From positions 1 to 64,000 of the forward strand of contig JAAETH010000231.1 in NCBI GenBank assembly GCA_024228575.1: a stretch of 64,000 nt of DNA, in the 5' to 3' direction. The notes below the pieces were generated by a model, which had not been told where the DNA came from, did no database searches, and saw only the letters and a list, made by a program, of their open reading frames with translations. A program made the translations under genes and the position numbers. This DNA is from Actinomycetes bacterium (GTDB lineage: Bacteria > Actinomycetota > Acidimicrobiia > Acidimicrobiales > Poriferisodalaceae). Of the stretch, positions 8,451 to 16,407 are shown one piece after another; position 1 is the first letter of the stretch, and the number at the start of each line of letters is the position of its first letter.

Positions 8451-9080
8451 GAGATCGACCGCCGCGGCCAACACGCTCTCGCCGTAGCGAAGGCCTGGTA
8501 CTTCACCGAGTCGTTCGATCGGCCCCGAGACACTGACGGCGGCCACCACCGAACCATCGGGAAGCAGCACCGGTGCCGACACAGCAGCGACTCCGGGGGC
8601 CCGCTCACCAACGCTCTGAACCCAGCCCTTCGGTTCGACGCGCCCCGACAAGGCAGCTCCAGCCGATCCCTTGTCCATTGGCAACCGAGATCCGACGGCC
8701 ACGACGGTACGCAACTCGTCCGGTGAGTCGAGGGCGAGCACACACACCCGCTGACCGCCTTCCTCGACATAGAGCTGCGTGCTCTCGCCGGATCGGTCGC
8801 GCAATATCTCGAGGACCGGTCGCGCAGCGCGCGACAGTGGAAGCCGCTCGGATGCCGTACGTCCCAAGGGAATGAGGCTCCAACCGAGCTCAAATCGCGA
8901 CTCGCCGCTACGCCGCAGGATCTGATGATCGACGAGTGCCGACAGCAGGCGATGTGTGGTCGCACGGCTGAAACCCGTCTCCTCGACCAGTTCGCCTAGC
9001 GTCTTCGGCGACGACTCAACCGCTCTGAGGAGGGTGAAGGACTTGTCGAGCACCCCCACACCACTTACAATCGTGTCCAC
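8430..9080 (-). CDS. ndgR: IclR-family regulator, NdgR/LtbR-like, divergent from leuCD
   Basis: 216-aa IclR-type transcription factor with an N-terminal winged helix-turn-helix (KTLGELVEETGFSRATTHRLL, residues about 26-46) and a C-terminal effector-binding GAF-like domain (SVSGPIERLG near the end). In Streptomyces (NdgR) and Corynebacterium (LtbR) an IclR protein lies divergent from leuCD and controls leucine and related pathways. The same arrangement is seen here with an 82-base shared upstream region. The symbol reflects that context and sequence style, not a proven orthology. The effector is unknown. Confidence 0.85.
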   Translation of the reverse strand: MDTIVSGVGVLDKSFTLLRAVESSPKTLGELVEETGFSRATTHRLLSALVDHQILRRSGESRFELGWSLIPLGRTASERLPLSRAARPVLEILRDRSGESTQLYVEEGGQRVCVLALDSPDELRTVVAVGSRLPMDKGSAGAALSGRVEPKGWVQSVGERAPGVAAVSAPVLLPDGSVVAAVSVSGPIERLGEVPGLRYGESVLAAAVDLSERLAD

Positions 9081-9104
9081 AAAGCGAGACTACCGTCCTA
9101 TTAT
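9076..9104 (+). promoter_or_regulatory. Candidate leuC promoter
   Basis: TCCACA at 9076-9081 (4 of 6 matches to TTGACA) and TATTAT at 9099-9104 (close to TATAAT) are separated by 17 bases, upstream of leuC and inside the gap shared with the divergent IclR gene. The spacing is right and this is the only plausible sigma-70-type pair I found in the gap. The evidence is sequence only. Confidence 0.4.
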
Positions 9105-9116
9105 TTGAGACTGCAA
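9105..9116. promoter_or_regulatory. Candidate IclR-type operator
   Basis: TTGAGACTGCAA at 9105-9116 is an imperfect palindrome of TTG-N6-CAA form. It lies directly after the candidate leuC -10 element and between the divergent regulator and leuC. A regulator bound here would cover the transcription start. IclR-family operators are commonly short palindromes in such divergent gaps; that this one is used is inference. Confidence 0.35.
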
Positions 9117-9162
9117 CGGTAATCTCCAGAAGTGGTGATCTCGAGCAACCCAGGAGCTTGGA

Positions 9163-10560
9163 ATGGGAAGAACACTCAGCGAGAAGGTCTGGGACCAACA
9201 TCTGGTCCACTCTGACAGCGACCAGGACCTTCTCTACATCGATCTCCACCTCATCCACGAGGTGACATCGCCGCAGGCCTTCGATGGGCTGCGCATGTCG
9301 GGCCGCCGGGTCCGCAGGCCAGACCTCACCGTGGCGACCGAGGATCACAATGTTCCGACGGCCGACATCGACCGGCCCATCGCAGATCCGGTCAGCGCCA
9401 AACAAGTCGACACCCTGCGGGTCAACACATCCGAGTTCGGCGTCCGCAACTACCCCATGGGCGACCCGGGCCACGGCATCGTTCACGTCATCGGCCCAGA
9501 GCAGGGTCTGACCCAACCCGGTATGACCATCGTGTGTGGCGACAGCCATACCGCCACACACGGCGCGTTCGGCGCAATCGCCTTCGGCATCGGAACGAGC
9601 GAGGTCGAACATGTGCTGGCCACCCAGACCCTGCCCCAGCGCAGGCCCAAGACGATGGCCATCACCGTCGACGGCGAACTTCCCCCAGATGCGACCGCCA
9701 AGGACGTAGTACTCGCCATCATCGGTCACATCGGTACGGGTGGTGGCATCGGCTCGATCATCGAGTACCGCGGCCCGGTCATCGAAGCCCTCTCGATGGA
9801 AGGGCGCATGACCGTGTGCAACATGTCGATCGAGGCGGGGGCCAAGGCGGGCTTGATCGCTCCCGACCACAAGACCTTCGAGTACCTGGCGGGCCGCTCC
9901 CACGCCCCCGAGGGAGACGTTTGGAGTAGTGCCATCGAGGCCTGGTCACAACTGCGCACTGACGACGATGCAGTCTTCGACTCCGAGGTTGTCCTCGACG
10001 GCGCCGATATCGCCCCTCACCTCACCTGGGGAACCAATCCCGCCCAGGTCACCCGCATCGATGGCACCGTTCCGTCCCCTGACAGTTTCGACGATCCCGC
10101 CGCCAGAGACGCAGCCACCAGAGCACTCGAATACATGGGCATCGAGGCCGGTCAGGCAATCCGCGACATATCGGTCGACACGGTGTTCATCGGATCGTGC
10201 ACCAACTCGCGCATCGAGGATCTTCGTTCAGCGGCTGAAGTCGCAAGAGGCAGACAGGTCGCTGCGGGCATTCGCACCCTCATCGTTCCGGGATCTCACG
10301 CTGTGAAGCGCCAAGCAGAGGCAGAAGGACTCGACGAGATCTTCACCGCTGCCGGTTTCGACTGGCGCGAGCCGGGCTGCAGCATGTGCCTCGCTATGAA
10401 CCCCGACAAGCTCTCACCCGGGGAACGCAGCGCGAGCACGTCGAACCGCAACTTCGAAGGCCGTCAGGGACGCGGCGGGCGAACCCATTTGGTCTCCCCT
10501 GCCGTCGCCGCGGCAACCGCCATCAGCGGTCACTTCGCACTTCCCTCAGATCTCGACTGA
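9163..10560 (+). CDS. leuC: 3-isopropylmalate dehydratase large subunit
   Basis: 465-aa aconitase-family subunit that, with LeuD, isomerises 2-isopropylmalate to 3-isopropylmalate (and citramalate to 3-methylmalate in the CimA route). It starts [13 protein letters not shown], has [21 protein letters not shown], and supplies the [4Fe-4S] ligands Cys346 (GSCTNS), Cys406 and Cys409 (GCSMCLAMN). Length is standard. AGGAG lies before the ATG. leuD follows 17 bases downstream, and the divergent IclR gene is the likely regulator. Confidence 0.95.
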   Translation: MGRTLSEKVWDQHLVHSDSDQDLLYIDLHLIHEVTSPQAFDGLRMSGRRVRRPDLTVATEDHNVPTADIDRPIADPVSAKQVDTLRVNTSEFGVRNYPMGDPGHGIVHVIGPEQGLTQPGMTIVCGDSHTATHGAFGAIAFGIGTSEVEHVLATQTLPQRRPKTMAITVDGELPPDATAKDVVLAIIGHIGTGGGIGSIIEYRGPVIEALSMEGRMTVCNMSIEAGAKAGLIAPDHKTFEYLAGRSHAPEGDVWSSAIEAWSQLRTDDDAVFDSEVVLDGADIAPHLTWGTNPAQVTRIDGTVPSPDSFDDPAARDAATRALEYMGIEAGQAIRDISVDTVFIGSCTNSRIEDLRSAAEVARGRQVAAGIRTLIVPGSHAVKRQAEAEGLDEIFTAAGFDWREPGCSMCLAMNPDKLSPGERSASTSNRNFEGRQGRGGRTHLVSPAVAAATAISGHFALPSDLD

Positions 10561-10577
10561 AGAAACGGAGCCATCTA

Positions 10578-11174
10578 ATGAAAGCCGTACACATCGTCAC
10601 CGGCACCGCGGTGCCCCTCGACCGTTCCGATGTCGACACAGACCAGATCATTCCCAGCGACTGGTTGAAGCGAGTCGAGCGGACGGGCTTCGAGAAGGGC
10701 CTATTCTCGGAATGGCGCGACGACCGCGACTTCGTCCTGAACGACGAGAGGTTTGCAGGAGCGAACATCCTGGTCGCCGGCATCAACTTCGGAACCGGTT
10801 CGTCTCGCGAACACGCCGTTTGGGCGATCCAACAGTACGGCTTCGGCGCGGTCATCTCGCCGCGATTCGCCGACATCTTCAGGAACAACTGCACAAAAAA
10901 CGGTCTCGTTCCCGTCGTGGTCGACCCAGAACTCGGTGCGCGGCTACTCGAGGAAGTAGCAGCCAATCCCGAACTCGAGATCACCGTGGACGTGGAGCGT
11001 CTGCGCCTCGAAGTTCCAGTCTTGGGGATCGACGTCGAGTTTCCCCTCGACTCGTCAACCCAGGAGAGATTCCTACAAGGTCTCGACGACATCGACCTGA
11101 CATTGCGCCACAGCGGCTCGATCGATGATTTCGAGTCAAGGCGACCAGATTGGCTGTCGGGCGCGAAATCGTAA
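10578..11174 (+). CDS. leuD: 3-isopropylmalate dehydratase small subunit
   Basis: 198-aa swivelling-domain subunit of isopropylmalate isomerase. It begins MKAVHIVTGTAVPLDRSDVDTDQIIPS, with the typical GINFGTGSSREHAVWAI loop around residues 70-85 and ISPRFADIFRNNCTKNGLVPV. The reading frame is open from 10386, inside leuC, but the ATG at 10578 has a GGAG nearby (10567-10570) and gives the standard N-terminus. It is co-transcribed with leuC. Confidence 0.95.
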   Translation: MKAVHIVTGTAVPLDRSDVDTDQIIPSDWLKRVERTGFEKGLFSEWRDDRDFVLNDERFAGANILVAGINFGTGSSREHAVWAIQQYGFGAVISPRFADIFRNNCTKNGLVPVVVDPELGARLLEEVAANPELEITVDVERLRLEVPVLGIDVEFPLDSSTQERFLQGLDDIDLTLRHSGSIDDFESRRPDWLSGAKS

Positions 11175-11238
11175 TCTGACGGGCTCCGTTGCCGACGTGC
11201 ATTTCGACCAACCCGGCTCGATAGGCACAAAGACCCTC

Positions 11239-13341
11239 ATGACCAACGACGCAGTCGAACTGAGCTTCTTCAGCAACGCAATCCTGCGTCGCTGGTATCT
11301 GCCCGTGGGCTTGGCCTTCTTGGGCCTCGCCGTCGGGTTTGTCCTGCGGCCCGCACCGAGCGAACTCAACGAGGCGCAGACCAAGGTGTTGATCAGGCCC
11401 GTAACGGACGGCGTCCTGAACTCGGACTTCAGGGTCGACCAGCTCATCAACGAGGACACCGAGGCCGAGATCGCCGGTTCGGACCTCGTGGCTCAGAACG
11501 CCATCGAGGCACTCGGAGCCGAGGCACCCATCGGAATCGGAATCGACGACATCGACGACAATCTCAGCGTCAACGTTCGCACCGACTCTCAGATCGTCGT
11601 CTTCCGCTACACCGACGAGAATCCCGACGTGGCCGCTGCCCTTGTCGACGGCATCGCCAACGCATACCTCGCCGCCCGTTCGAACGCCGCCCTGGCCGAG
11701 CGCGACCGCCAGGCTGCCGTACTGGCTCAGGCCATGGCGGACAACACCCGCGATCTGACCCAGGCAAACCTCGTCATCGATACGGCCGATCGCGAAGCCA
11801 CCGACCGTGCCGAACTCGAGAAACGAATTGCTACTCTCGAGGAAGAGGTTGCCGTCGCCCAACTGAGCGGCGACGACAACACACCAACCGGCGATCCGAT
11901 CAGCCCCCTCATAGCCGAGCTCGCAGCCCTACCGGACACAGTCAGCGCCGCCCAACTCGCTTCTGCCCGCACCAGCCAGTCGTTGATAGGTGGCCAGATC
12001 GCCGACCTGCGACAAGCGCTCGTCGCCCTCTCGACCCTCGAGATCGACCCAGGTGTCGTTCTCGAGGCGGCGAGGCCAGGCTCCCCGGTGACGAGCAACG
12101 CCGGACCGTTGCTCATGGCGATCGCCGGTCTCACCGGCCTGCTGCTCGGCTTCGTATTGGCTGTTGCTTTCGAACGCTCCGCGGCGATTCGCTCGGCCAC
12201 GACACCTGGCGGATCTCCATACGCCGACCCGGCCCCAGGTGCCGGACCTCCTCCGGAAGGATTCCAACGCCAGCCGGGCGAGACCATCCACCTGACGCCC
12301 ACACCACAGTTCACCTTCGAGGAATCACCACCTGCCCCGACCAGCCCACCACCACCCGTTCCGACGCCGGACATGGCCATGGCCGGCACGGCCGCGGCTC
12401 CCCCATATGCGGTACCCGAACAAGCCCCGCAGACGGAGCAGGTCGGGTTCATCGATGCGGTCGCGACAACTCCGATCACAGAGTTCGAACCCGAGACATT
12501 CGATCTTGCGCCTGAACCCGAACCGCTCCCCGAACCACTCCCCGAACCGCTCGAGGTCGCGCAACCGCCCGAACCACTCCCCGAACCGCTCGAGGTCGCG
12601 CAACCGCCCGAACCACTCCCCGAGCCGCTCGAGGTCGCGCAACCGCCCGAACCGGCGGACGACCCCATCGCCGAGCAACCGGTGGCTCCTTTCCCGCCGG
12701 AGGCCTCGGCCGTTCCCGCCCATGCGACCGGTCTTCCAGTTCTCGCCGACATCCCCAAGATCTCGCGTTCGGCACAGGAGCCGATCGTCGCCACCGATCC
12801 CGGAAGCGAGCCAGCCACAGCGCTGCGCCGGCTTGCGGGCATCATCGTCAACGACTCGGCAGGGCTCACGACCCCGTCGGTGTTCGTCACGTCGGCGCGT
12901 CCCGAGGAGGGGCGGACCACAATCGCTGCCAACCTCGCCACCGCCATGAGGCTTGACGGGCACGAGGTCATCCTGGTCACCGATGCGCACGAAAGTGTCA
13001 TCGCCCCGGGCGTTCACGTTCTCCCTCCCGGGATGAGAGTCGGCCCCGACGACCAGTTCCCGAGTGATGAAAGGCTCGCAACCCTGCTCGAAGAAGCTCG
13101 CCAGCTGGTCGACATCGTGATCATCGATGGTCCGCCGACCCTGACCGATGCGGAGGCCATCCGGATCGCTGCGTTGTGCGACAGGGCAGTTCTGGTTGGC
13201 GTCAGCGGCCGTACGACAACAACGGACGTCACCGACTCGGCTCGCATCATCGGCGAGGCCGGCACAAGGGTCATCGGTCTCACAACCACCGTGCGTCCCT
13301 CCTGGATCACGAGGCGATTCGGAGACCGCTCCGTTTCCTGA
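11239..13341 (+). CDS. Wzz/chain-length-type membrane protein with degenerate BY-kinase-like domain
   Basis: 700-aa protein. A Wzz-type N-terminus has one membrane segment at about residues 19-36, a mainly acidic external region, and a second membrane segment near 288-311. A Pro/Glu-rich linker of about 200 residues follows, holding three copies of a 13-residue unit. The C-terminal 180 residues resemble the ATPase domain of bacterial tyrosine kinases (Wzc/CapB): VTSARPEEGRTTIAANLA, VILVTDAH and VDIVIIDGPP. The Walker A Lys is Arg, the A' motif lacks its second Asp, and there is no C-terminal Tyr cluster, so kinase activity is doubtful. The frame is open to 11125, but the ATG at 11239 gives the usual short cytoplasmic N-terminus. 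It opens the polysaccharide cluster. Confidence 0.8.
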   Translation: MTNDAVELSFFSNAILRRWYLPVGLAFLGLAVGFVLRPAPSELNEAQTKVLIRPVTDGVLNSDFRVDQLINEDTEAEIAGSDLVAQNAIEALGAEAPIGIGIDDIDDNLSVNVRTDSQIVVFRYTDENPDVAAALVDGIANAYLAARSNAALAERDRQAAVLAQAMADNTRDLTQANLVIDTADREATDRAELEKRIATLEEEVAVAQLSGDDNTPTGDPISPLIAELAALPDTVSAAQLASARTSQSLIGGQIADLRQALVALSTLEIDPGVVLEAARPGSPVTSNAGPLLMAIAGLTGLLLGFVLAVAFERSAAIRSATTPGGSPYADPAPGAGPPPEGFQRQPGETIHLTPTPQFTFEESPPAPTSPPPPVPTPDMAMAGTAAAPPYAVPEQAPQTEQVGFIDAVATTPITEFEPETFDLAPEPEPLPEPLPEPLEVAQPPEPLPEPLEVAQPPEPLPEPLEVAQPPEPADDPIAEQPVAPFPPEASAVPAHATGLPVLADIPKISRSAQEPIVATDPGSEPATALRRLAGIIVNDSAGLTTPSVFVTSARPEEGRTTIAANLATAMRLDGHEVILVTDAHESVIAPGVHVLPPGMRVGPDDQFPSDERLATLLEEARQLVDIVIIDGPPTLTDAEAIRIAALCDRAVLVGVSGRTTTTDVTDSARIIGEAGTRVIGLTTTVRPSWITRRFGDRSVS
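12541..12657 (+). repeat. Three tandem 39-bp units inside the chain-length gene
   Basis: Two near-perfect 39-bp copies (12541-12579, 12580-12618) and a third that diverges in its last bases (12619-12657) encode PEPLEVAQPPEPL units. A shorter PEPLPEPL run precedes them. The repeats are in frame, so copy-number changes would alter linker length without breaking the protein. Confidence 0.85.
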
Positions 13342-13459
13342 CCTCAACAAGATGGCAGCGTCACGAGCACGCCGGGCACAGGCCCGCATCTCGACCTCAC
13401 AAATGTTCACCAGGCGCCGATTGGAAGCCACTGTTCGACACGCCGAGGTCCGTCTTGCC

Positions 13460-13909
13460 ATGAAAATGCTCCTGGTCTCCTCTAATGGAGGACACTTGCA
13501 TCAGCTGCTCGCACTCCGCTCTTGGTGGGAACAACACGACCGAGTTTGGGCCACCGCCGAGAAACCAGACGCCGAGTCGCTGCTGGAGGGCGAACGAGTG
13601 GTGTGGTCGAACCACCCGACCACACGCAACGCGCCGAACATGGTCCGCAACTTCTTCCTCGCCAATCGGGTGATCTCGAACTTCAAACCCGACGTTGTCG
13701 TATCGACCGGTGCCGGTGTCGCTCCACCATTCTTTCTCGCAGCCAAGATGCGTAGGATCAGCACGGTGTACCTCGAGGTCTATGACCGTCTCGATTCGCG
13801 CACGATGGCCGGAAGCATGTGTTATCCAATGAGCGATCGATTCCTGTTGCAGTGGGAAGAGCAGCGCAGCCTCTATCCGCGGGGGATCGTCGTTGGGCGG
13901 GTCCTGTGA
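13460..13909 (+). CDS. PssD/Alg14-like glycosyltransferase membrane-anchor subunit
   Basis: 149-aa Alg14/PssD-type protein, the acceptor-side half of a split GT-B glycosyltransferase. It begins MKMLLVSSNGGHLHQLLAL, the family hallmark, and has PDVVVSTGAGVAPPFFLAAKM and TVYLEVYDRLDSRT. The ATG at 13460 is chosen because the family starts right before the first strand; the frame is open further upstream. Its stop overlaps the next start in TGATG, so the two halves are co-translated. The sugar transferred is unknown. Confidence 0.85.
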   Translation: MKMLLVSSNGGHLHQLLALRSWWEQHDRVWATAEKPDAESLLEGERVVWSNHPTTRNAPNMVRNFFLANRVISNFKPDVVVSTGAGVAPPFFLAAKMRRISTVYLEVYDRLDSRTMAGSMCYPMSDRFLLQWEEQRSLYPRGIVVGRVL

Positions 13910-14487
13910 TGTCGTCTCGTCCAGTTCAGACCAATGGAGTGGTCCCGATTCAGGCGACACCACCGTCGAAGCAGGTGACACGACGACTTCTGATGTCGCT
14001 CGGCACCGACCTGCACCCATTCGATCGCGCGATCGAATGGTTCGATACTTGGATCGAGAAACCCCGCACCCAGAAAGTCGAGGTGTTGGTGCAACGCGGC
14101 TACTCGAAGGCCGGCACCGCACCGGCGGTCGAATACCTCGCTTTCAACGACTTCGTTCGCGAGCTCGAGGAGGCCGACATCGTGGTGACACACGGTGGTC
14201 CCGGCTCCATCGTCGAGTGTCGCCGTGCCGGCAAGTTGCCGATCGTCATCCCGCGCGACCCCACACTCGGCGAACACATCGACAACCATCAACAGCTGTT
14301 CTGCGAGCGCATGGCAGCAGCAGGCCAGATCCTGGTCGCCCGCACCGAGTCCGATTTCCAAGAACTGCTCGATGACATGGTGTTGAATCCTCAGACCCTT
14401 CCGCCCCAGGACCAGCGCCACGTCGACACAACCGTCCGACGAGTCGGGCAAATCGTCGACCGGCTGGTGGCCGGTCGAAGGCGGTGA
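13909..14487 (+). CDS. PssE/Alg13-like glycosyltransferase catalytic subunit
   Basis: 192-aa protein with the C-terminal domain of family 28 glycosyltransferases, matching Alg13/PssE. The nucleotide-sugar-binding signature is ADIVVTHGGPGSIVECRRAGK followed by VIPRDPTLGEHIDNHQ. It pairs with the upstream PssD-like protein, which it overlaps, to make one functional enzyme adding a sugar to a lipid-linked chain. The N-terminus, about 30 residues longer than typical, has no recognisable feature. Confidence 0.85.
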   Translation: MSSRPVQTNGVVPIQATPPSKQVTRRLLMSLGTDLHPFDRAIEWFDTWIEKPRTQKVEVLVQRGYSKAGTAPAVEYLAFNDFVRELEEADIVVTHGGPGSIVECRRAGKLPIVIPRDPTLGEHIDNHQQLFCERMAAAGQILVARTESDFQELLDDMVLNPQTLPPQDQRHVDTTVRRVGQIVDRLVAGRRR

Positions 14488-15482
14488 TTCAGGTGGTTGC
14501 CGACACGTCGACAGCCACGAAGCCCTGGGGGGGCAAGGTGTCGAACGACCCCGTCCGGATCCTGTTCCTGGCCGGCCTCGGTCGATCGGGTTCGACCATC
14601 GTCGCCAACGTGTTGGGCCAACACTCAAACGCTGTGTCGATAGGCGAGCTCGTTCACCTGTGGGCCCGAGGTCTGGCCGACAACGAACTCTGCGGCTGCG
14701 CAAAACCGCTCCAGGAATGTGAATTCTGGACGAGGGTCGGCGAACTCGCCTTCGGCGGGTGGAGCCAGCTCGATCTCGACGAAGTCATGTCGTTGCAGGG
14801 CAGGGTCGATCGCAACCGCTACATACCCCTGATGGTCTTCCCCAAACTGCACCCCCGCAGGGCGCTCGACCAGCAGCGTTACACGGACATCTTGCTTCGG
14901 ATCTACCGCGCCATTCGAGATGTCAGCGGCGCCGAGGTGATCGTCGACTCGACAAAACACGTCTCGTACGCGTACCTGTTGTCTCAGATCGAGGGCATCG
15001 ACGTCAGCGTCGCCCACCTGGTCAGGGAGAGCCAGGGAGTTGCGTACAGCTGGGCCAAGACCATCGAACGCCCCGAGGTGACCAGCGGTCATGACGAGAT
15101 GCCTCGATACAGCCCGGCACGCACCAGCTCGAAGTGGCTCAGCTACAACCTCATGTTGCACGGGCTCAGGGCGGTCGGCACACCCCGACGACTCGTTCGC
15201 TACGAGGATGCCATGAGAGATCCCCGAGCCCAGATCGCACTGCTGATGGAGTTCGCAGGCCTCGTACCACTCGAGCTCGACCACATCGGCGACGGGTGGG
15301 TCGAGCTCACCGCAACCCACACCGTTGCGGGAAACCCCAGCAGGTTCAACCACGGTCGAGTCGACCTGAGGCTCGACCGAGCCTGGGTGGACATGATGGA
15401 GGAACGGGACAAGAGGATCGTCGGTGCTCTCACCTGGCCTCTGAGCACCGCCTACGGATACCGGAAACAAGACAACCGATGA
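14484..15482 (+). CDS. Sulfotransferase-family protein
   Basis: 332-aa PAPS-dependent sulfotransferase-like protein. The 5'-phosphosulfate loop is LAGLGRSGSTIVANVLG (residues 29-45) and a likely 3'-phosphate segment is around VIVDSTKHVSYAY and HLVRESQGVAYSW. Three Cys in NELCGCAKPLQEC are a common feature of this bacterial subgroup. The start is a GTG at 14484 overlapping the previous stop (GTGA), so it is translationally coupled to the glycosyltransferase. The context suggests it sulfates a sugar of the surface polysaccharide; the acceptor is unknown. Confidence 0.8.
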   Translation: MIQVVADTSTATKPWGGKVSNDPVRILFLAGLGRSGSTIVANVLGQHSNAVSIGELVHLWARGLADNELCGCAKPLQECEFWTRVGELAFGGWSQLDLDEVMSLQGRVDRNRYIPLMVFPKLHPRRALDQQRYTDILLRIYRAIRDVSGAEVIVDSTKHVSYAYLLSQIEGIDVSVAHLVRESQGVAYSWAKTIERPEVTSGHDEMPRYSPARTSSKWLSYNLMLHGLRAVGTPRRLVRYEDAMRDPRAQIALLMEFAGLVPLELDHIGDGWVELTATHTVAGNPSRFNHGRVDLRLDRAWVDMMEERDKRIVGALTWPLSTAYGYRKQDNR

Positions 15483-16405
15483 CAAACCAAACGATGCCCA
15501 CCAACATTGACGTCACAGTCATCGTCCCGACACGCGACCGGCCGGAGCTTCTGCGCAAGACGCTCGCTGCCATTCGCGACCAGGACTTTGAAGGTGTCGT
15601 CGAGTCACTCGTGGTGTTCGACCGAACCGAGGTCGACACATCTCTCGAGTCCGACAACCCGACCAGGCCCGTGCGCACCGTCTCAAACCAGCGCAAGCCC
15701 GGACTGGCCGGAGGCCGAAACACCGGGCTCGAGATGGCGGCGGGTCGTTTCATCGCATTCTGCGACGACGACGACACATGGGCGACCGACAAGCTGAGCC
15801 AGCAGATGAGGGTGCTCGTAGCAGGCCCGATGCGCATGGCCGTCGGGGTCATCGACGTTCACTTCGAGGGAACGACCACCCGACGCGCTCCGGACATGTC
15901 ACGCATCACGTTCACCGACCTCCTTCGCTCTCGTATCGTCGAGGCCCACCCGTCCTCGTTCGTGTTCGATCGAACCCTCATCGACGAGGTCGGTCTTGTC
16001 GACGAAGCCCTGCCGGGCAGCTACGCCGAGGACTACGAGTACCTGCTGCGCATTGCCCGCGTGACAGACATCGCCGTCGTGCCCAACGCCGTCGTCGACG
16101 TCTTGTGGCACACCGCCAGCTTCTTCGTTGAGAACTGGCAGACGCGTATCGATGCCCTCACCTACCTGCTCGCCGCCTATCCCGAGTTCGACGGCGACGG
16201 CATCGGTCGAGCTCGCATCGAAGGACAGATCGCGTTTGCCCATGCCGCCATCGGCAATCGAGCGGATGCTCGCCACTGGGCGAAACGTACGCTCAAGTCC
16301 TCATGGCGCGAGAAGAGGGCGTACCTGGCGTTGCTCGTCAGCACCGGTGTGGTTTCGGCGGACACCGTCGTGGCGCGCATCCAGCGGTTCGGTAGGGGAA
16401 TCTGA
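15479..16405 (+). CDS. Family 2 glycosyltransferase
   Basis: 308-aa GT-A glycosyltransferase. It has DVTVIVPTRDRPELLRKTL at residues 10-28, NTGLEMAAGRFIAFCDDDDTW with the metal-binding DXD around residues 95-98, and a C-terminal YAEDYEYLLRIAR acceptor/acid region. No membrane anchor is predicted. The ATG at 15479 overlaps the upstream stop as ATGA; the open frame extends earlier but only as an antisense-style shadow of the sulfotransferase gene. It would add one sugar residue in repeat-unit assembly; specificity cannot be told. Confidence 0.88.
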   Translation: MTNQTMPTNIDVTVIVPTRDRPELLRKTLAAIRDQDFEGVVESLVVFDRTEVDTSLESDNPTRPVRTVSNQRKPGLAGGRNTGLEMAAGRFIAFCDDDDTWATDKLSQQMRVLVAGPMRMAVGVIDVHFEGTTTRRAPDMSRITFTDLLRSRIVEAHPSSFVFDRTLIDEVGLVDEALPGSYAEDYEYLLRIARVTDIAVVPNAVVDVLWHTASFFVENWQTRIDALTYLLAAYPEFDGDGIGRARIEGQIAFAHAAIGNRADARHWAKRTLKSSWREKRAYLALLVSTGVVSADTVVARIQRFGRGI

Positions 16406-16407
16406 CC

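Noticed and set aside
12541-12657. CRISPR-like array
   Set aside because: The repeats are directly adjacent, without spacers, and in frame within a coding sequence.
11727-13001. 424-codon minus-strand open frame
   Set aside because: It is antisense to the chain-length gene and its translation is dominated by Gly/Ser repeats created by the opposite strand's Pro/Glu repeats.
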